64,000 nucleotides of DNA from Oricola indica. GTDB lineage: Bacteria > Pseudomonadota > Alphaproteobacteria > Rhizobiales > Rhizobiaceae. The DNA is taken from positions 67,501-131,500 of the forward strand of contig NZ_JAINFJ010000006.1 of the NCBI RefSeq assembly GCF_019966595.1. The letters run 5' to 3'. The translations under genes were made by a program, and so were the position numbers. Of this stretch, positions 30,429-38,651 are shown piece by piece (the stretch's first letter is position 1; each line of letters opens with the position of its first letter). The notes under the pieces are model-generated. The model saw only the letters and a list, made by a program, of their open reading frames with translations, did not search any database and had not been told where the DNA came from.

Positions 30429-31235
30429 TCAGGCGAAGGCGCAGGAGACGCTACCGAACGGGCCGAAATCCGCGTGGATTTCGCTGCCCTGCGGGCATTC
30501 GACCGGTCTTATGAATGAGCCCGACAGAATGATCTGCCCCGGCTCTATCGCCTGTCCATACAAGGCCATGCGATGCGCCAGCCAGACAATGCCTTTGACC
30601 GGATCGTTGAGCACGCCGGCGCCAAGGCCGGTTTCCTCCACCTCGCCGTTGCGCGAGACGATGGCGCCGGCCCAGCGCAGATCGAAGGCGTCCACGGCGT
30701 GTTTCTCATTGCCGAGCACGATGCCGGCATTGGCGGCATTGTCGGAAATCGTGTCGCAGATCTTGCGCGTCGCACCGGTTTCCGGGTCGGCGCGAAGGAT
30801 GCGGGTGTCGAGGATTTCGAGCGAGGGCGCGACGTAGTCGGTGGCGGCGATCACGTCGTCTCGCGTGACGTCGGGCCCCGCGAGCGGCGCCTTCATGACG
30901 AATGCGATTTCGGCCTCGATGCGCGGCTGGATGTACCGACCGGCGGGCACTGTCGCGCCGGTGTCGAACAGCATGTCGTCGAAGAGGACGCCGCTGTCGG
31001 GGATGTCGATGTTCAGAGCGGACTGCATCGCCTTCGAGGTGAGACCGATCTTCCAGCCGATCACCGTACGACCGGCGTCCAGCTTGCGGCGGACCAAAGC
31101 GGCCTGAACGGCATAGGCGTCGTTCATCGACATGTCGGGATGGCGTTTGGTCAAAAGCCCGATCTGTGCGCGCGCCTCGTCAGCCAGGAAAAGGTCATTG
31201 GCGGCGTTTTCGATCTCGGTTTCGCTGAGGCTCAT
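30429..31235 (-). CDS. hpaH: 2-oxo-hept-3-ene-1,7-dioate hydratase
   Basis: A 268-residue hydratase of the MhpD/HpaH family (FAH-like fold), adding water to 2-oxohept-3-enedioate in homoprotocatechuate breakdown. VIGWKIGLTSKAMQ and PRIEAEIAFVM (metal-binding acidic residues) are visible. It is the last gene of the operon and overlaps hpaG by ATGA. HpaI aldolase, the expected next enzyme, is absent; downstream comes the convergent end of the kinase gene. Confidence 0.93.
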   Translation of the reverse strand: MSLSETEIENAANDLFLADEARAQIGLLTKRHPDMSMNDAYAVQAALVRRKLDAGRTVIGWKIGLTSKAMQSALNIDIPDSGVLFDDMLFDTGATVPAGRYIQPRIEAEIAFVMKAPLAGPDVTRDDVIAATDYVAPSLEILDTRILRADPETGATRKICDTISDNAANAGIVLGNEKHAVDAFDLRWAGAIVSRNGEVEETGLGAGVLNDPVKGIVWLAHRMALYGQAIEPGQIILSGSFIRPVECPQGSEIHADFGPFGSVSCAFA

Positions 31236-32095
31236 ATCTCGTCCGCCACGCCGTTTGACAGAATACCGATTCCCTCGGCCTCCACTTCGACCACGTCTCC
31301 GGGTTTCAGAAACAGGGGCGGATCGAAACGGGCGCCCGCGCCTGTCGGCGTGCCGGTGACGATGATATCGCCGGGAACCAGCGTGGTGAAGGTCGAGATA
31401 TAGGCGATCTGCCGGGCGACCGGGAAGAGCATCCGGCCGGTCTGGTCGTCCTGTCGCGTCTCGCCATTGACGCGGGTGGTCAGGTGGACATCGACGATCT
31501 GGGATGGATCACGGAAAGGCACCAGCCACGGCCCCATCGCGCCGGACGAATCGAAGTTCTTGCCCTGCGTCACGTTGAACTTTGCATGGCGCACCCAGTC
31601 GCGCAGCGTCCCCTCGTTGCAGAGCGTCAGCGCGGCGATATGACCGAGCGCCTCGTCCTCGGGAATGTGACGGCCGCCGCGGCCGATGACCACCGCGATT
31701 TCACCCTCGTAATCGAGCTTGTCGGACGCTTTCGGCCGGATCAGCGGCCGGTCGTGTCCGGTGAAGGATCGCGGGAAGCGCACGAAGAGCGACATGTTGG
31801 GCGGCGCGTCCTGGCCGTCCTTGTACTCGGCGTTGCGGTCCGGGAAGTTGACGCCGACGCAGATAATCTTTTCCGGTGCCGGCACCGGGATCTCGTACCG
31901 GAAACTCCCGGCGTCATGCGTCACCGGACGGCCCTTCGCCGCCTCGACAAGCGTTTCGAGCGCTCCCGCCTCGATCACCTCGCGAAGGGTCGGCCATTGC
32001 GGGAAGTCCGGCGACAGCGCGATCATGCCGCCATCTGTGACGGCGCCATAGAAGCTCTGGCCACCGGCCGAAACGGTTGCGATGCGATCAGCCAT
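31232..32095 (-). CDS. hpaG: 5-carboxymethyl-2-oxo-hex-3-ene-1,7-dioate decarboxylase / isomerase-type FAH-family protein
   Basis: A 287-residue fumarylacetoacetate-hydrolase-fold protein. IICVGVNFPDRNAEY, the metal-site LDYEGEIAVVIG and DIIVTGTPTGAG mark the family. In E. coli HpaG is a two-domain fusion; here a single domain is present, so it probably does the decarboxylation (and possibly the isomerisation) step. The start ATG 32095 was chosen over an upstream frame extension; it overlaps the decarboxylase gene by 8 bases. Confidence 0.88.
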   Translation of the reverse strand: MADRIATVSAGGQSFYGAVTDGGMIALSPDFPQWPTLREVIEAGALETLVEAAKGRPVTHDAGSFRYEIPVPAPEKIICVGVNFPDRNAEYKDGQDAPPNMSLFVRFPRSFTGHDRPLIRPKASDKLDYEGEIAVVIGRGGRHIPEDEALGHIAALTLCNEGTLRDWVRHAKFNVTQGKNFDSSGAMGPWLVPFRDPSQIVDVHLTTRVNGETRQDDQTGRMLFPVARQIAYISTFTTLVPGDIIVTGTPTGAGARFDPPLFLKPGDVVEVEAEGIGILSNGVADEI

Positions 32096-33509
32096 GCGGC
32101 ATCTCCAGATTGCGGGCGATTTCGACGATGACATCGCCGGCGGTTTTCACGTCCTCCTCGGTTGCAGAGAACGCTCCGACGGTGAAACGGATCACGAGAG
32201 CGCCGTCGACGCGGGTCTGTGTCAGGTAGATGCGGCCGTCGTCGTTGATCGCCTGGACCAAAGCGAGGTTGAGTGCATCGGGTTCCGCGCCGTCGCGCAT
32301 GTAGCGGAAGGAAAACAGTGAGAGGACCGGATCGGTCACGATCTCGAAGTCCGGTTCGGCGCCCAACCGCCTGGCGAGCGCTCCCGACCAGTCGACGTGA
32401 TTGCGGATCATTTCGCGCAGGCCGTCGAGGCCGTAGGCGCGGACAAGGAACCAGATCTTGAGCGCGCGGAACCTTCTGCCAAGCGGCACCGACCATTCGG
32501 AATAGTTGATGATGCCCTCGGCGCCATGGGTCTTCAGATATTCCGGCTGGATCGCCAGCGTGCGCACGAGATCGTCCGGCGAGCGGATGAAGTGTGCCGA
32601 ACAGTCGAACTGCGCGCCGAGCCATTTGTGCGGATTGAAGACGACGGAATCGGCATCTTCGATACCTTCCCAGTAATGACGGAATTCCGGGCAGATCATT
32701 GCCGCGCCGGCCCAGGCCGCGTCGACATGGACGTAAAGGCCGTGTTCGCGCGCCACCGGCATGATCGCGGTCAGGTCGTCCATAGCGCCGACGCCGGTGC
32801 CCCCGATACAGGCGATGATGCCCGCCGGCAGGAAACCGTCCGCGATGTCCGCGCGGATGGCTTTGTCGAGCGCGTCGGCGTCCATGCCGCGGTTTGCGCC
32901 TGTTGCCGGAATGCGGCGCAGATTTTCCTCGCCGATCCCGGCAACCCATATAGCGCGGTCGATGGAGGTGTGGACCTCGCGGGAGCAATAGACGCGGAGC
33001 TGCTTCTGGCCGGCGAGGCCGGACGTATTGCCGGCCCAGCCGAGCGCTCTTTCGCGCATCGTCAACACCGCGGCGAGCGTGGCCGAAGATGCGGAATCCT
33101 GGATGACGCCGGCAAAGCCTTCCGGCAGGCCGATCGCCTGACGCAGCCAGTCGAGCACGACCGTTTCCATCTCGGTCGCGGCAGGGGAGGTCTGCCACAG
33201 CATGCATTGGGGCGCGACGGTGGAGACGAGATACTCGGCGAGCACCGATGCGGGCGCGGCATTGGCGGGGAAATAGGCAAAGAAGCGCGGATGCTGCCAA
33301 TGCGTGATGCCGGGCATCACGATTGTCTCGAAATCGGCGAAGATTGTCTCCATCGACTCGGCGGCATCCGGCGGCGATACGGGCAGGGCGGCCGCGACTT
33401 CACCTGGCTTCGTCTGCGCGCGGACCGGTCGGTCGCGGAGGCCTTCGTGGTAATTGACGGCCCAGTCGGAGACCCTGCGGCCCCATTGTGCGAAATCGCT
33501 CCAGCGCAT
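32088..33509 (-). CDS. Aromatic amino acid decarboxylase-like PLP enzyme in the hpa operon
   Basis: A group II PLP-dependent decarboxylase, 473 residues. GITHWQHPRFFAYFPAN is the aromatic substrate-site block, HVDAAWAGAAMICPE holds the PLP-binding Asp, and NPHKWLGAQFDCS carries the Schiff-base Lys295. The overall match is to bacterial DOPA/aromatic L-amino acid decarboxylases. The motif usually read GTT before the Asp loop is GGTGVGAMDDL here, so specificity may differ. It is not part of known hpa operons. ATG 33509 has GGAGA upstream; a much longer frame extension upstream is not coding. Confidence 0.9.
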   Translation of the reverse strand: MRWSDFAQWGRRVSDWAVNYHEGLRDRPVRAQTKPGEVAAALPVSPPDAAESMETIFADFETIVMPGITHWQHPRFFAYFPANAAPASVLAEYLVSTVAPQCMLWQTSPAATEMETVVLDWLRQAIGLPEGFAGVIQDSASSATLAAVLTMRERALGWAGNTSGLAGQKQLRVYCSREVHTSIDRAIWVAGIGEENLRRIPATGANRGMDADALDKAIRADIADGFLPAGIIACIGGTGVGAMDDLTAIMPVAREHGLYVHVDAAWAGAAMICPEFRHYWEGIEDADSVVFNPHKWLGAQFDCSAHFIRSPDDLVRTLAIQPEYLKTHGAEGIINYSEWSVPLGRRFRALKIWFLVRAYGLDGLREMIRNHVDWSGALARRLGAEPDFEIVTDPVLSLFSFRYMRDGAEPDALNLALVQAINDDGRIYLTQTRVDGALVIRFTVGAFSATEEDVKTAGDVIVEIARNLEMPHG

Positions 33510-33517
33510 GATGTCTC

Positions 33518-34498
33518 CTACGGCGCGACGATGGGTTGGGCGGCGAGGCTCGGCTCGAGCACCTCGGTGCCTTCGAACAGACTGCCTTCCTCGAACCAGG
33601 AACGCGGCGCGGGCGCGCCCCACAGTGTCTGGCGCTGCGGATCCTTCAGATCCCACTTGATCGGCTCCAGATCGGGATCGACCGTCTGGTAGTCCGAGCA
33701 ATAAATCTCGATGCGGTGACCGTCGGGATCGCGAATATAGAGGAAGAAGGCGTTGGAGATGCCGTGGCGCCCCGGACCGCGTTCGATATTGGAGACCCAA
33801 CCCGTTGTCGCCATCAAGTCGAGCAGGTCGATGATGTTGAGCGGGGTCGGCACCCAGAAGGCGGTGTGGTGCAGGCGCGGGCCGCGGCCATTGGTGAAGG
33901 CGATGTCGTGCACGCCGCCCTTGCGGTGCGTCCATGCGGCCCAGAGCCGGCCGGTCTCCTCATCGGCGGTGTATTCGGTCACCCGGAAGCCGATCTCGTT
34001 ATAGAAGGCGACGGATTCATCGACATTCGGCGTGAAGCAGTTGAAGTGATCGATACGCAGCGGCTTCACGCCCTTGTAGAGCTTGTATTGCTGGTGGATC
34101 GGCGGCAGCCGGTCCATACGCGAATAGAATTCCAGCGGGATGCCATGCGGATCGCGGGTGCGGAAGGTGCGCGACTGGTAGGGGCGTTCGACCCACTCGA
34201 CGGGCAGGCCCTTGCCCTTGAAGAAATGCTCAGCCTTGTCGAGGTCTTCCTCGTCGAAGACCTTGAAGCCGAGATCGCGAGCGACGGCGGTTTCGCCCTT
34301 GCGCAGCACGATGCAGTGATGCCCGCGTTCCTCCATGGCGCGCAAATAGATCGTGTCGGCGTCCTCGTCGGTCACCTGCAGGCCGAGCGTATCGACGTAA
34401 AAGGCGCGGCTTTTCGCGAGATCCGTAACCGCGAGTTCGACATGCGACAGGCGCACGATGTTGAAGGGCGGATAGAGGACAGGTGCGGGTATCGACAT
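33518..34498 (-). CDS. hpaD: Homoprotocatechuate 2,3-dioxygenase, type I (VOC fold)
   Basis: A 326-residue two-domain extradiol dioxygenase resembling the Brevibacterium Fe enzyme and Arthrobacter MndD. Metal ligands are His151 (LRIDHFN), His210/211 (LHHTAFW) and Glu264 (HRIEIY); acid-base His197 (VHDIAF) and Tyr254 are also conserved. It opens the ring of 3,4-dihydroxyphenylacetate at C2-C3 to 5-carboxymethyl-2-hydroxymuconate semialdehyde. It lies beside an unrelated-fold enzyme of the same named activity. The adjacent decarboxylase suggests it might favour a related catechol such as dopamine-derived or DOPA-like substrates (inference). Confidence 0.93.
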   Translation of the reverse strand: MSIPAPVLYPPFNIVRLSHVELAVTDLAKSRAFYVDTLGLQVTDEDADTIYLRAMEERGHHCIVLRKGETAVARDLGFKVFDEEDLDKAEHFFKGKGLPVEWVERPYQSRTFRTRDPHGIPLEFYSRMDRLPPIHQQYKLYKGVKPLRIDHFNCFTPNVDESVAFYNEIGFRVTEYTADEETGRLWAAWTHRKGGVHDIAFTNGRGPRLHHTAFWVPTPLNIIDLLDLMATTGWVSNIERGPGRHGISNAFFLYIRDPDGHRIEIYCSDYQTVDPDLEPIKWDLKDPQRQTLWGAPAPRSWFEEGSLFEGTEVLEPSLAAQPIVAP

Positions 34499-34529
34499 TG
34501 ATTTTCTCTTCGAATGAACTCGCCGCGTT

Positions 34530-35384
34530 TCAGGTGACGGGGAAGATCACGTTGGTCTGCCCCGTGCCGGAGCTCGGGAAGTACTCCGTGACAACCTCGC
34601 ATTTGCCCTTATAGGCGTCCCAGCCGAGCGCGCCATAAAGCATCGCCGTATCGTGCATCGAGCCTTCGCCCGAACAATGGTGCGCGTAGTCGCCGAGCAT
34701 CTTCAGGAAGGTGGCGTGATCGCCGCGTTTCCACATGTCCAGCACCATGAGGTCGACCTGACGGTTGAACTCGGACGAGATCGTGAAGGTGCCGTTGTTC
34801 GGCTCATAGTCCTTGTTCGACCAGATCTTGTGGGAGAGCGAGCCGGAGGCGAGGAGCAGAACTTTGGAGTCGCTGGCATCGACGGCGGCGCGGATCGCTT
34901 CGCCGACGGTGCGACTCTCGTCATGGTCGTGGACGGTGCAGAAGGCCGAGACCGAGACCACTTTCATGTCATGCTCGCGGCTCATGAAATGCATCGGAAC
35001 CAGCGTTCCATATTCGAGATCGAGCGAATCGAGGTGATGGGAAAGCGTGTAGACGCCGAGATCTGTCGCCTTCTGCGCAATGGCGTCGCCCAGTTCGGGG
35101 TTGCCCGGATGGTCATAGGGCATGTCGCGGATGAACTGCGGAAACTCGCTGGAGGTCAGCAGGCCCTTGAAGCGGTGATTGGCATTGATGTGGAAGCCGG
35201 CATTCACCAGCCAGTGCGTATCGCAGATCACCGCCGTGTCGGCGCCGAGCGCCTTGGCGCGACGGGCGATTTCGAGATGGCCGTCGATTGCCGGCTGGCG
35301 TTTGCCCTTGATCGGCCCGTCCTGTTCCGACATCTGCAGCGTCGGCACATGCGTGACCTTGGCGGCCAGTACGATTTCACCCAT
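34530..35384 (-). CDS. hpaD: Homoprotocatechuate 2,3-dioxygenase, type III (LigB/HpcB fold)
   Basis: A 284-residue class III extradiol dioxygenase, close in length and sequence to E. coli HpaD/HpcB (283 residues). AAKVTHVPTLQMSE, DTHWLVNAGFHIN, LEYGTLVPMHFM, SVSAFCTVHD and LASGSLSHKIW are all recognisable; His residues in THVP and DTHW are metal or active-site residues. It performs the same ring opening as the neighbouring type I enzyme. Start ATG 35384 precedes conserved residues directly. Confidence 0.94.
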   Translation of the reverse strand: MGEIVLAAKVTHVPTLQMSEQDGPIKGKRQPAIDGHLEIARRAKALGADTAVICDTHWLVNAGFHINANHRFKGLLTSSEFPQFIRDMPYDHPGNPELGDAIAQKATDLGVYTLSHHLDSLDLEYGTLVPMHFMSREHDMKVVSVSAFCTVHDHDESRTVGEAIRAAVDASDSKVLLLASGSLSHKIWSNKDYEPNNGTFTISSEFNRQVDLMVLDMWKRGDHATFLKMLGDYAHHCSGEGSMHDTAMLYGALGWDAYKGKCEVVTEYFPSSGTGQTNVIFPVT

Positions 35385-35420
35385 TTTCGCGCCTCCCCGT
35401 TGGGTTTGTTCGGTTGCTAA

Positions 35421-36932
35421 TCACTTACCGAGCTGCGGGATGTGATGCTGGCCGGTGGCGAAGCCGATATGCTTCTGCTCCATGTAGAATTCGAACGACC
35501 AGTCCCCGCCGTCGCGGCCGATGCCGCTCGCCTTGACCCCACCGAAGGGAGTCGGCAGATGGCGCACATTCTCCGAATTCACCCAGATCATGCCGGCCTC
35601 GAGCTTGTTGGTAAAACGCAGCGCTCGCGTCAGGTCGTTGGTCCAGACATAACCGGTCAGGCCGTAATCGACGCCATTGGCGATCTCCAGCGCTTCGTCC
35701 TCGTCGGTGAAGGTGATCGCCGTGAGAACGGGCCCGAAGATCTCTTCCTGCGCGATGCGCATGTCCGGCTTCGCGCCGGTAAACAGCGTCGGCTTGACGA
35801 ACCAGCCCTTGTCGCCGGTCGCTTCGCCGCCGGCGGCGATGGTGGCCCCGTCGGATTTCGCGATATCGAAGTAGGACGTGACCTTGTCGAGATGGGTCTT
35901 GTGGATCAGCGGACCGATTTCGGTTGCGGGATCGAGCGGGTGCCCCACCCTGATGCGGTTGACGCGCTCGACCAGCTTCTTCTGGAAGTCTTCGGCGATG
36001 CTTTCCTGCACCAGCAGCCGCGAGGAAGAGGTGCAGCGCTCGCCATTGAGCGAGTAGATCATGAAGATCGCGGCATCGAGTGCGCGGTCGAGATCGGCGT
36101 CGTCGAAGACGATGACAGGGTTCTTGCCGCCAAGTTCGAAATGGACCCGTTTCAGGGTGTCGGCACCCTGTTTCATGATCATCGAGCCGGTCTTCGATTC
36201 GCCGACGAATGCGATGGCCTTGATGTCGCGATGCTCGGTCAGCGCCTTGCCGGCCTCCTCGCCGAAACCGTTTACGAGGTTCCAGACACCGGCGGGCAGA
36301 CCGGCCTCCTCGGCGATTTCCATCAGGATGCGGGCGGTGACCGGCGAGAATTCGGCCGGCTTGTGGACGACCGTGCAGCCGGCGGCGAGCGCCGGCGCGA
36401 TCTTCCATGTCGAGAGCATGAAGGGCGTGTTCCAGGGCGTGATGATGCCGACCGGACCGATCGGAACGCGCGTGGTGACATTCATCAGGGTCGGCGAGGG
36501 AAGCGTCTGGCCGTCACGGGCGGATGGTGCGCGGTCGCCGAAAAACCGGAAATTCTCCGCGCCACGCAGGGCTGCCTTGGACATGAAGCGATGCGCCTGG
36601 CCGGTATCCCAGCATTCGGCGATGGCAATCTCGTCGGCGCGCGCGACGATGCGGTCGGCGATGCGGTGCATGATCTTCTTGCGGTTCGAGGCATCGAGAT
36701 CGCGCCAGGCGGGAAAGGCCTCCTTTGCCGCTTTCGCGGCCGCATCGATATCTTCCGCGCCGCCCCGCGCCACCTTGCAGATCAGGCTCTCGTCGACCGG
36801 CGAGTGATTGTCGAAAGTCGCGCCGGATGCCGCGGGACGGGCCTCGCCACCGATCTGGTTGAGGATGCCGTCCTGTCTGAAACGGGCAAGATAGGTCTCG
36901 AGTTTTTCGAGGTTCTGTTCGAGCGAGGACAA
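35421..36932 (-). CDS. hpaE: 5-carboxymethyl-2-hydroxymuconate semialdehyde dehydrogenase
   Basis: A 503-residue NAD-dependent aldehyde dehydrogenase oxidising the ring-cleavage product. Glu in VHFELGGKNPVIVF and catalytic Cys in LNGERCTSSSR are present, and TPWNTPFMLSTWKIAPALAAG is a strong HpaE-type block. It begins with TTG 36932, preceded by AAGGAAGG that overlaps the end of hpaF; no ATG lies near the conserved N-terminus. It is 4 bases after hpaF. Confidence 0.94.
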   Translation of the reverse strand: MSSLEQNLEKLETYLARFRQDGILNQIGGEARPAASGATFDNHSPVDESLICKVARGGAEDIDAAAKAAKEAFPAWRDLDASNRKKIMHRIADRIVARADEIAIAECWDTGQAHRFMSKAALRGAENFRFFGDRAPSARDGQTLPSPTLMNVTTRVPIGPVGIITPWNTPFMLSTWKIAPALAAGCTVVHKPAEFSPVTARILMEIAEEAGLPAGVWNLVNGFGEEAGKALTEHRDIKAIAFVGESKTGSMIMKQGADTLKRVHFELGGKNPVIVFDDADLDRALDAAIFMIYSLNGERCTSSSRLLVQESIAEDFQKKLVERVNRIRVGHPLDPATEIGPLIHKTHLDKVTSYFDIAKSDGATIAAGGEATGDKGWFVKPTLFTGAKPDMRIAQEEIFGPVLTAITFTDEDEALEIANGVDYGLTGYVWTNDLTRALRFTNKLEAGMIWVNSENVRHLPTPFGGVKASGIGRDGGDWSFEFYMEQKHIGFATGQHHIPQLGK

Positions 36933-36936
36933 GAGG

Positions 36937-37323
36937 TCAGCCTTCCTTCAGATGGTCTCTGATCGTGTTCAGTTTCGGACTCAGTTCCGGGTCGATGTCG
37001 CGCATCTCCATCGAAAGCGCCATGGGACGCGAGGCGAGCGCAGGCGCGAGGAACTCTCTTGCCGCGGCGAAGAGGCGCTCCGTCGCCATCTTGCGGGCCT
37101 CGAAGCTGCGTCCGCCGCGCAGGCGCACCGATATGTCGATATAGCCGTGACGGGGGTCGCCGTCGGCGATCGCCACATGATCGGCACGGAATGCGCGAAC
37201 CCGAATGCCCGCCATTGGAAAAACGCCGGTCTCGATGCCGGTCTTGCGCAGCAATTCGCACAGGGCGGCGATATCGACTGCTTCTTCGAGATTGCCCGAA
37301 TAGTCGATGGCGATATGCGGCAC
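36937..37323 (-). CDS. hpaF: 5-carboxymethyl-2-hydroxymuconate isomerase
   Basis: A 128-residue tautomerase of the CHMI family. It begins PHIAIDYSGNLE, so after removal of the initiator the N-terminal Pro is the catalytic base, and it ends with the typical MRDIDPELSPKLNTIRDHL. The start is GTG 37323 with GGGAGGGG upstream. It is the first gene of the hpa operon and is divergent from hpaR. Confidence 0.94.
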   Translation of the reverse strand: MPHIAIDYSGNLEEAVDIAALCELLRKTGIETGVFPMAGIRVRAFRADHVAIADGDPRHGYIDISVRLRGGRSFEARKMATERLFAAAREFLAPALASRPMALSMEMRDIDPELSPKLNTIRDHLKEG

Positions 37324-37347
37324 GGACCCCTCCCAGGTCGTCAATAT

Positions 37348-37363
37348 AGTTAACTTGTTAACT
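37348..37363. promoter_or_regulatory. HpaR-type operator palindrome between hpaF and hpaR
   Basis: AGTTAAC (37348-37354) and GTTAACT (37357-37363) make a perfect 16-bp palindrome with a 2-base centre in the 119-base divergent gap. It is 25 bases upstream of the hpaF start. This spacing and the MarR-family neighbour point to HpaR binding and repression of the hpa operon, perhaps with autoregulation. Confidence 0.65.
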
Positions 37364-37442
37364 TCATGGGCGTGACGAGTCAAGTGACCTTGGGTGAAGA
37401 TGGATATTGCACTTGCGCGCTCCGAAAGGCACAAGGTCTGAC

Positions 37443-37901
37443 ATGGACGAACAAGAAAGTGACGGTGTGAAGCGGGTTTCCATTTCGACGGAAAAGTCGC
37501 TTCCGATTGCTCTCTTGCGCGCCCGCGAAAGCGTTATGGGTCCGATCCGCTCGATGCTGGCCAATGCGGGTGTCACCGAACAGCAGTGGCGGGTGCTGCG
37601 GGTCCTCGACGAAAATACCAGCATGGATCCGACGGAAATCGCCGAGCGGTCCTGCCTGTTGCTTCCGAGCCTGACGCGCATTCTCCAGACCCTTGGCGAA
37701 AAAGGCTATGTCGACCGTTCACCGCATCCGACCGACGGGCGGCGGCTGAGGATCACGATCACGCCGTCGGGCCGGAGATTCATCGCGTCCAACATGGCCG
37801 AGAGCGAGCGGATCGCCGCGCGCCTGGAAAGCCATCTCGGCAAGGACAAGATGGAGTTGCTGCTCGATCTCCTGAACGAACTTGACGGCTTGCGGCTCTG
37901 A
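37443..37901 (+). CDS. hpaR: MarR-family regulator of the hpa operon
   Basis: A 152-residue MarR/HpaR repressor. The winged helix covers LTRILQTLGEKGYVDRSPHPTDGRRLRI (residues about 75-103, with the DGR wing), and the N-terminal STEKSLPIALLRARESVM is like HpaR/HpcR. It responds presumably to 4-hydroxyphenylacetate or homoprotocatechuate. Start ATG 37443 has AAGG. It is divergent from hpaF, with the operator palindrome between them. Confidence 0.9.
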   Translation: MDEQESDGVKRVSISTEKSLPIALLRARESVMGPIRSMLANAGVTEQQWRVLRVLDENTSMDPTEIAERSCLLLPSLTRILQTLGEKGYVDRSPHPTDGRRLRITITPSGRRFIASNMAESERIAARLESHLGKDKMELLLDLLNELDGLRL

Positions 37902-37970
37902 CATCCGGTTCCGCTTTTTGCGCAGGCGTTATATATATACTAGCCGACGCAGAATATTCAGGACTATCCA

Positions 37971-38621
37971 ATGGCCGGCCAGACGGACACGGTAATCGAC
38001 GCGATACTGACTGCCATCGATGACGGCGAGATCGGTCCGGGCGAGGTTATCGACGAACAGGCGCTGATCGCGAGGCACGGCGTTTCGCGCACGCCAGTCC
38101 GCGAAGCGCTGATCCGGTTGGAGACCGCCGGCCTCGTGCAAAGGCATGCCCGCAGGGGCGCGGTGCTGTTCAAACCGACGCTGGAGGAATTTCTTGGCAT
38201 CATCGAGGTCCATGCGCGGCTGGAGGCGCAGGCGGCAGGCCTTGCCGCGCGCCGGCTGACGCCCGGTCTCGCCAAGGAGCTGGAAGATATCGTTTCGGCT
38301 TGCGAAGCGCATGCGAAGGAATACGGCAGCAGCCGGCCGGAGGACTATTACCGGCTCAATCTTGGCTTTCACGAGGTGCTCGCACGGGCTTCGGGCAATC
38401 CCTTCCTGATCGACCTGATCAAGATGAACGCGCGAAAGCTGATGGGCTATTACCGCGCGCGCTACCGCTATCCCGGTTCGGTGGAGGCCTCGGCGAAGGA
38501 GCACCGCGATATCGCGGAACTGGTCACCGCGCACAGGCGCGAGGAAGCGGAGGCCGCGATGGAGAGGCATTTCAACTATGACCGGGGAACGGTCATGGAC
38601 CTGTTGGCCGCTGTCGGTTAG
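37971..38621 (+). CDS. GntR-family (FadR/FCD) transcriptional regulator
   Basis: A 216-residue GntR regulator. The wHTH contains ARHGVSRTPVREALIRLETAG (residues about 36-56), followed by an all-alpha FCD ligand domain with metal-binding His candidates (LGFHEVLARASGNP). An AT-rich TTATATATATAC stretch at 37929-37940 upstream could be its own promoter or operator. Its target is unclear: it lies downstream of hpaR in the same direction and near the P450/amidotransferase genes. Confidence 0.93.
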   Translation: MAGQTDTVIDAILTAIDDGEIGPGEVIDEQALIARHGVSRTPVREALIRLETAGLVQRHARRGAVLFKPTLEEFLGIIEVHARLEAQAAGLAARRLTPGLAKELEDIVSACEAHAKEYGSSRPEDYYRLNLGFHEVLARASGNPFLIDLIKMNARKLMGYYRARYRYPGSVEASAKEHRDIAELVTAHRREEAEAAMERHFNYDRGTVMDLLAAVG

Positions 38622-38631
38622 CTGGGGACTA

Positions 38632-38646
38632 GCCGGATTGTCCGGC
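38632..38646. terminator. Short convergent hairpin between GntR and GH8 genes
   Basis: GCCGGA-TTG-TCCGGC is a perfect 6-bp stem in the 30-base gap between converging genes. It lacks a T-tract on either side, so termination is only suggested. Confidence 0.35.
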
Positions 38647-38651
38647 CGTCG

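Noticed and set aside
33510-33935. N-terminal extension of the decarboxylase frame
   Set aside because: It overlaps the type I dioxygenase in another frame and has no similarity to the decarboxylase family, while ATG 33509 has a ribosome site.
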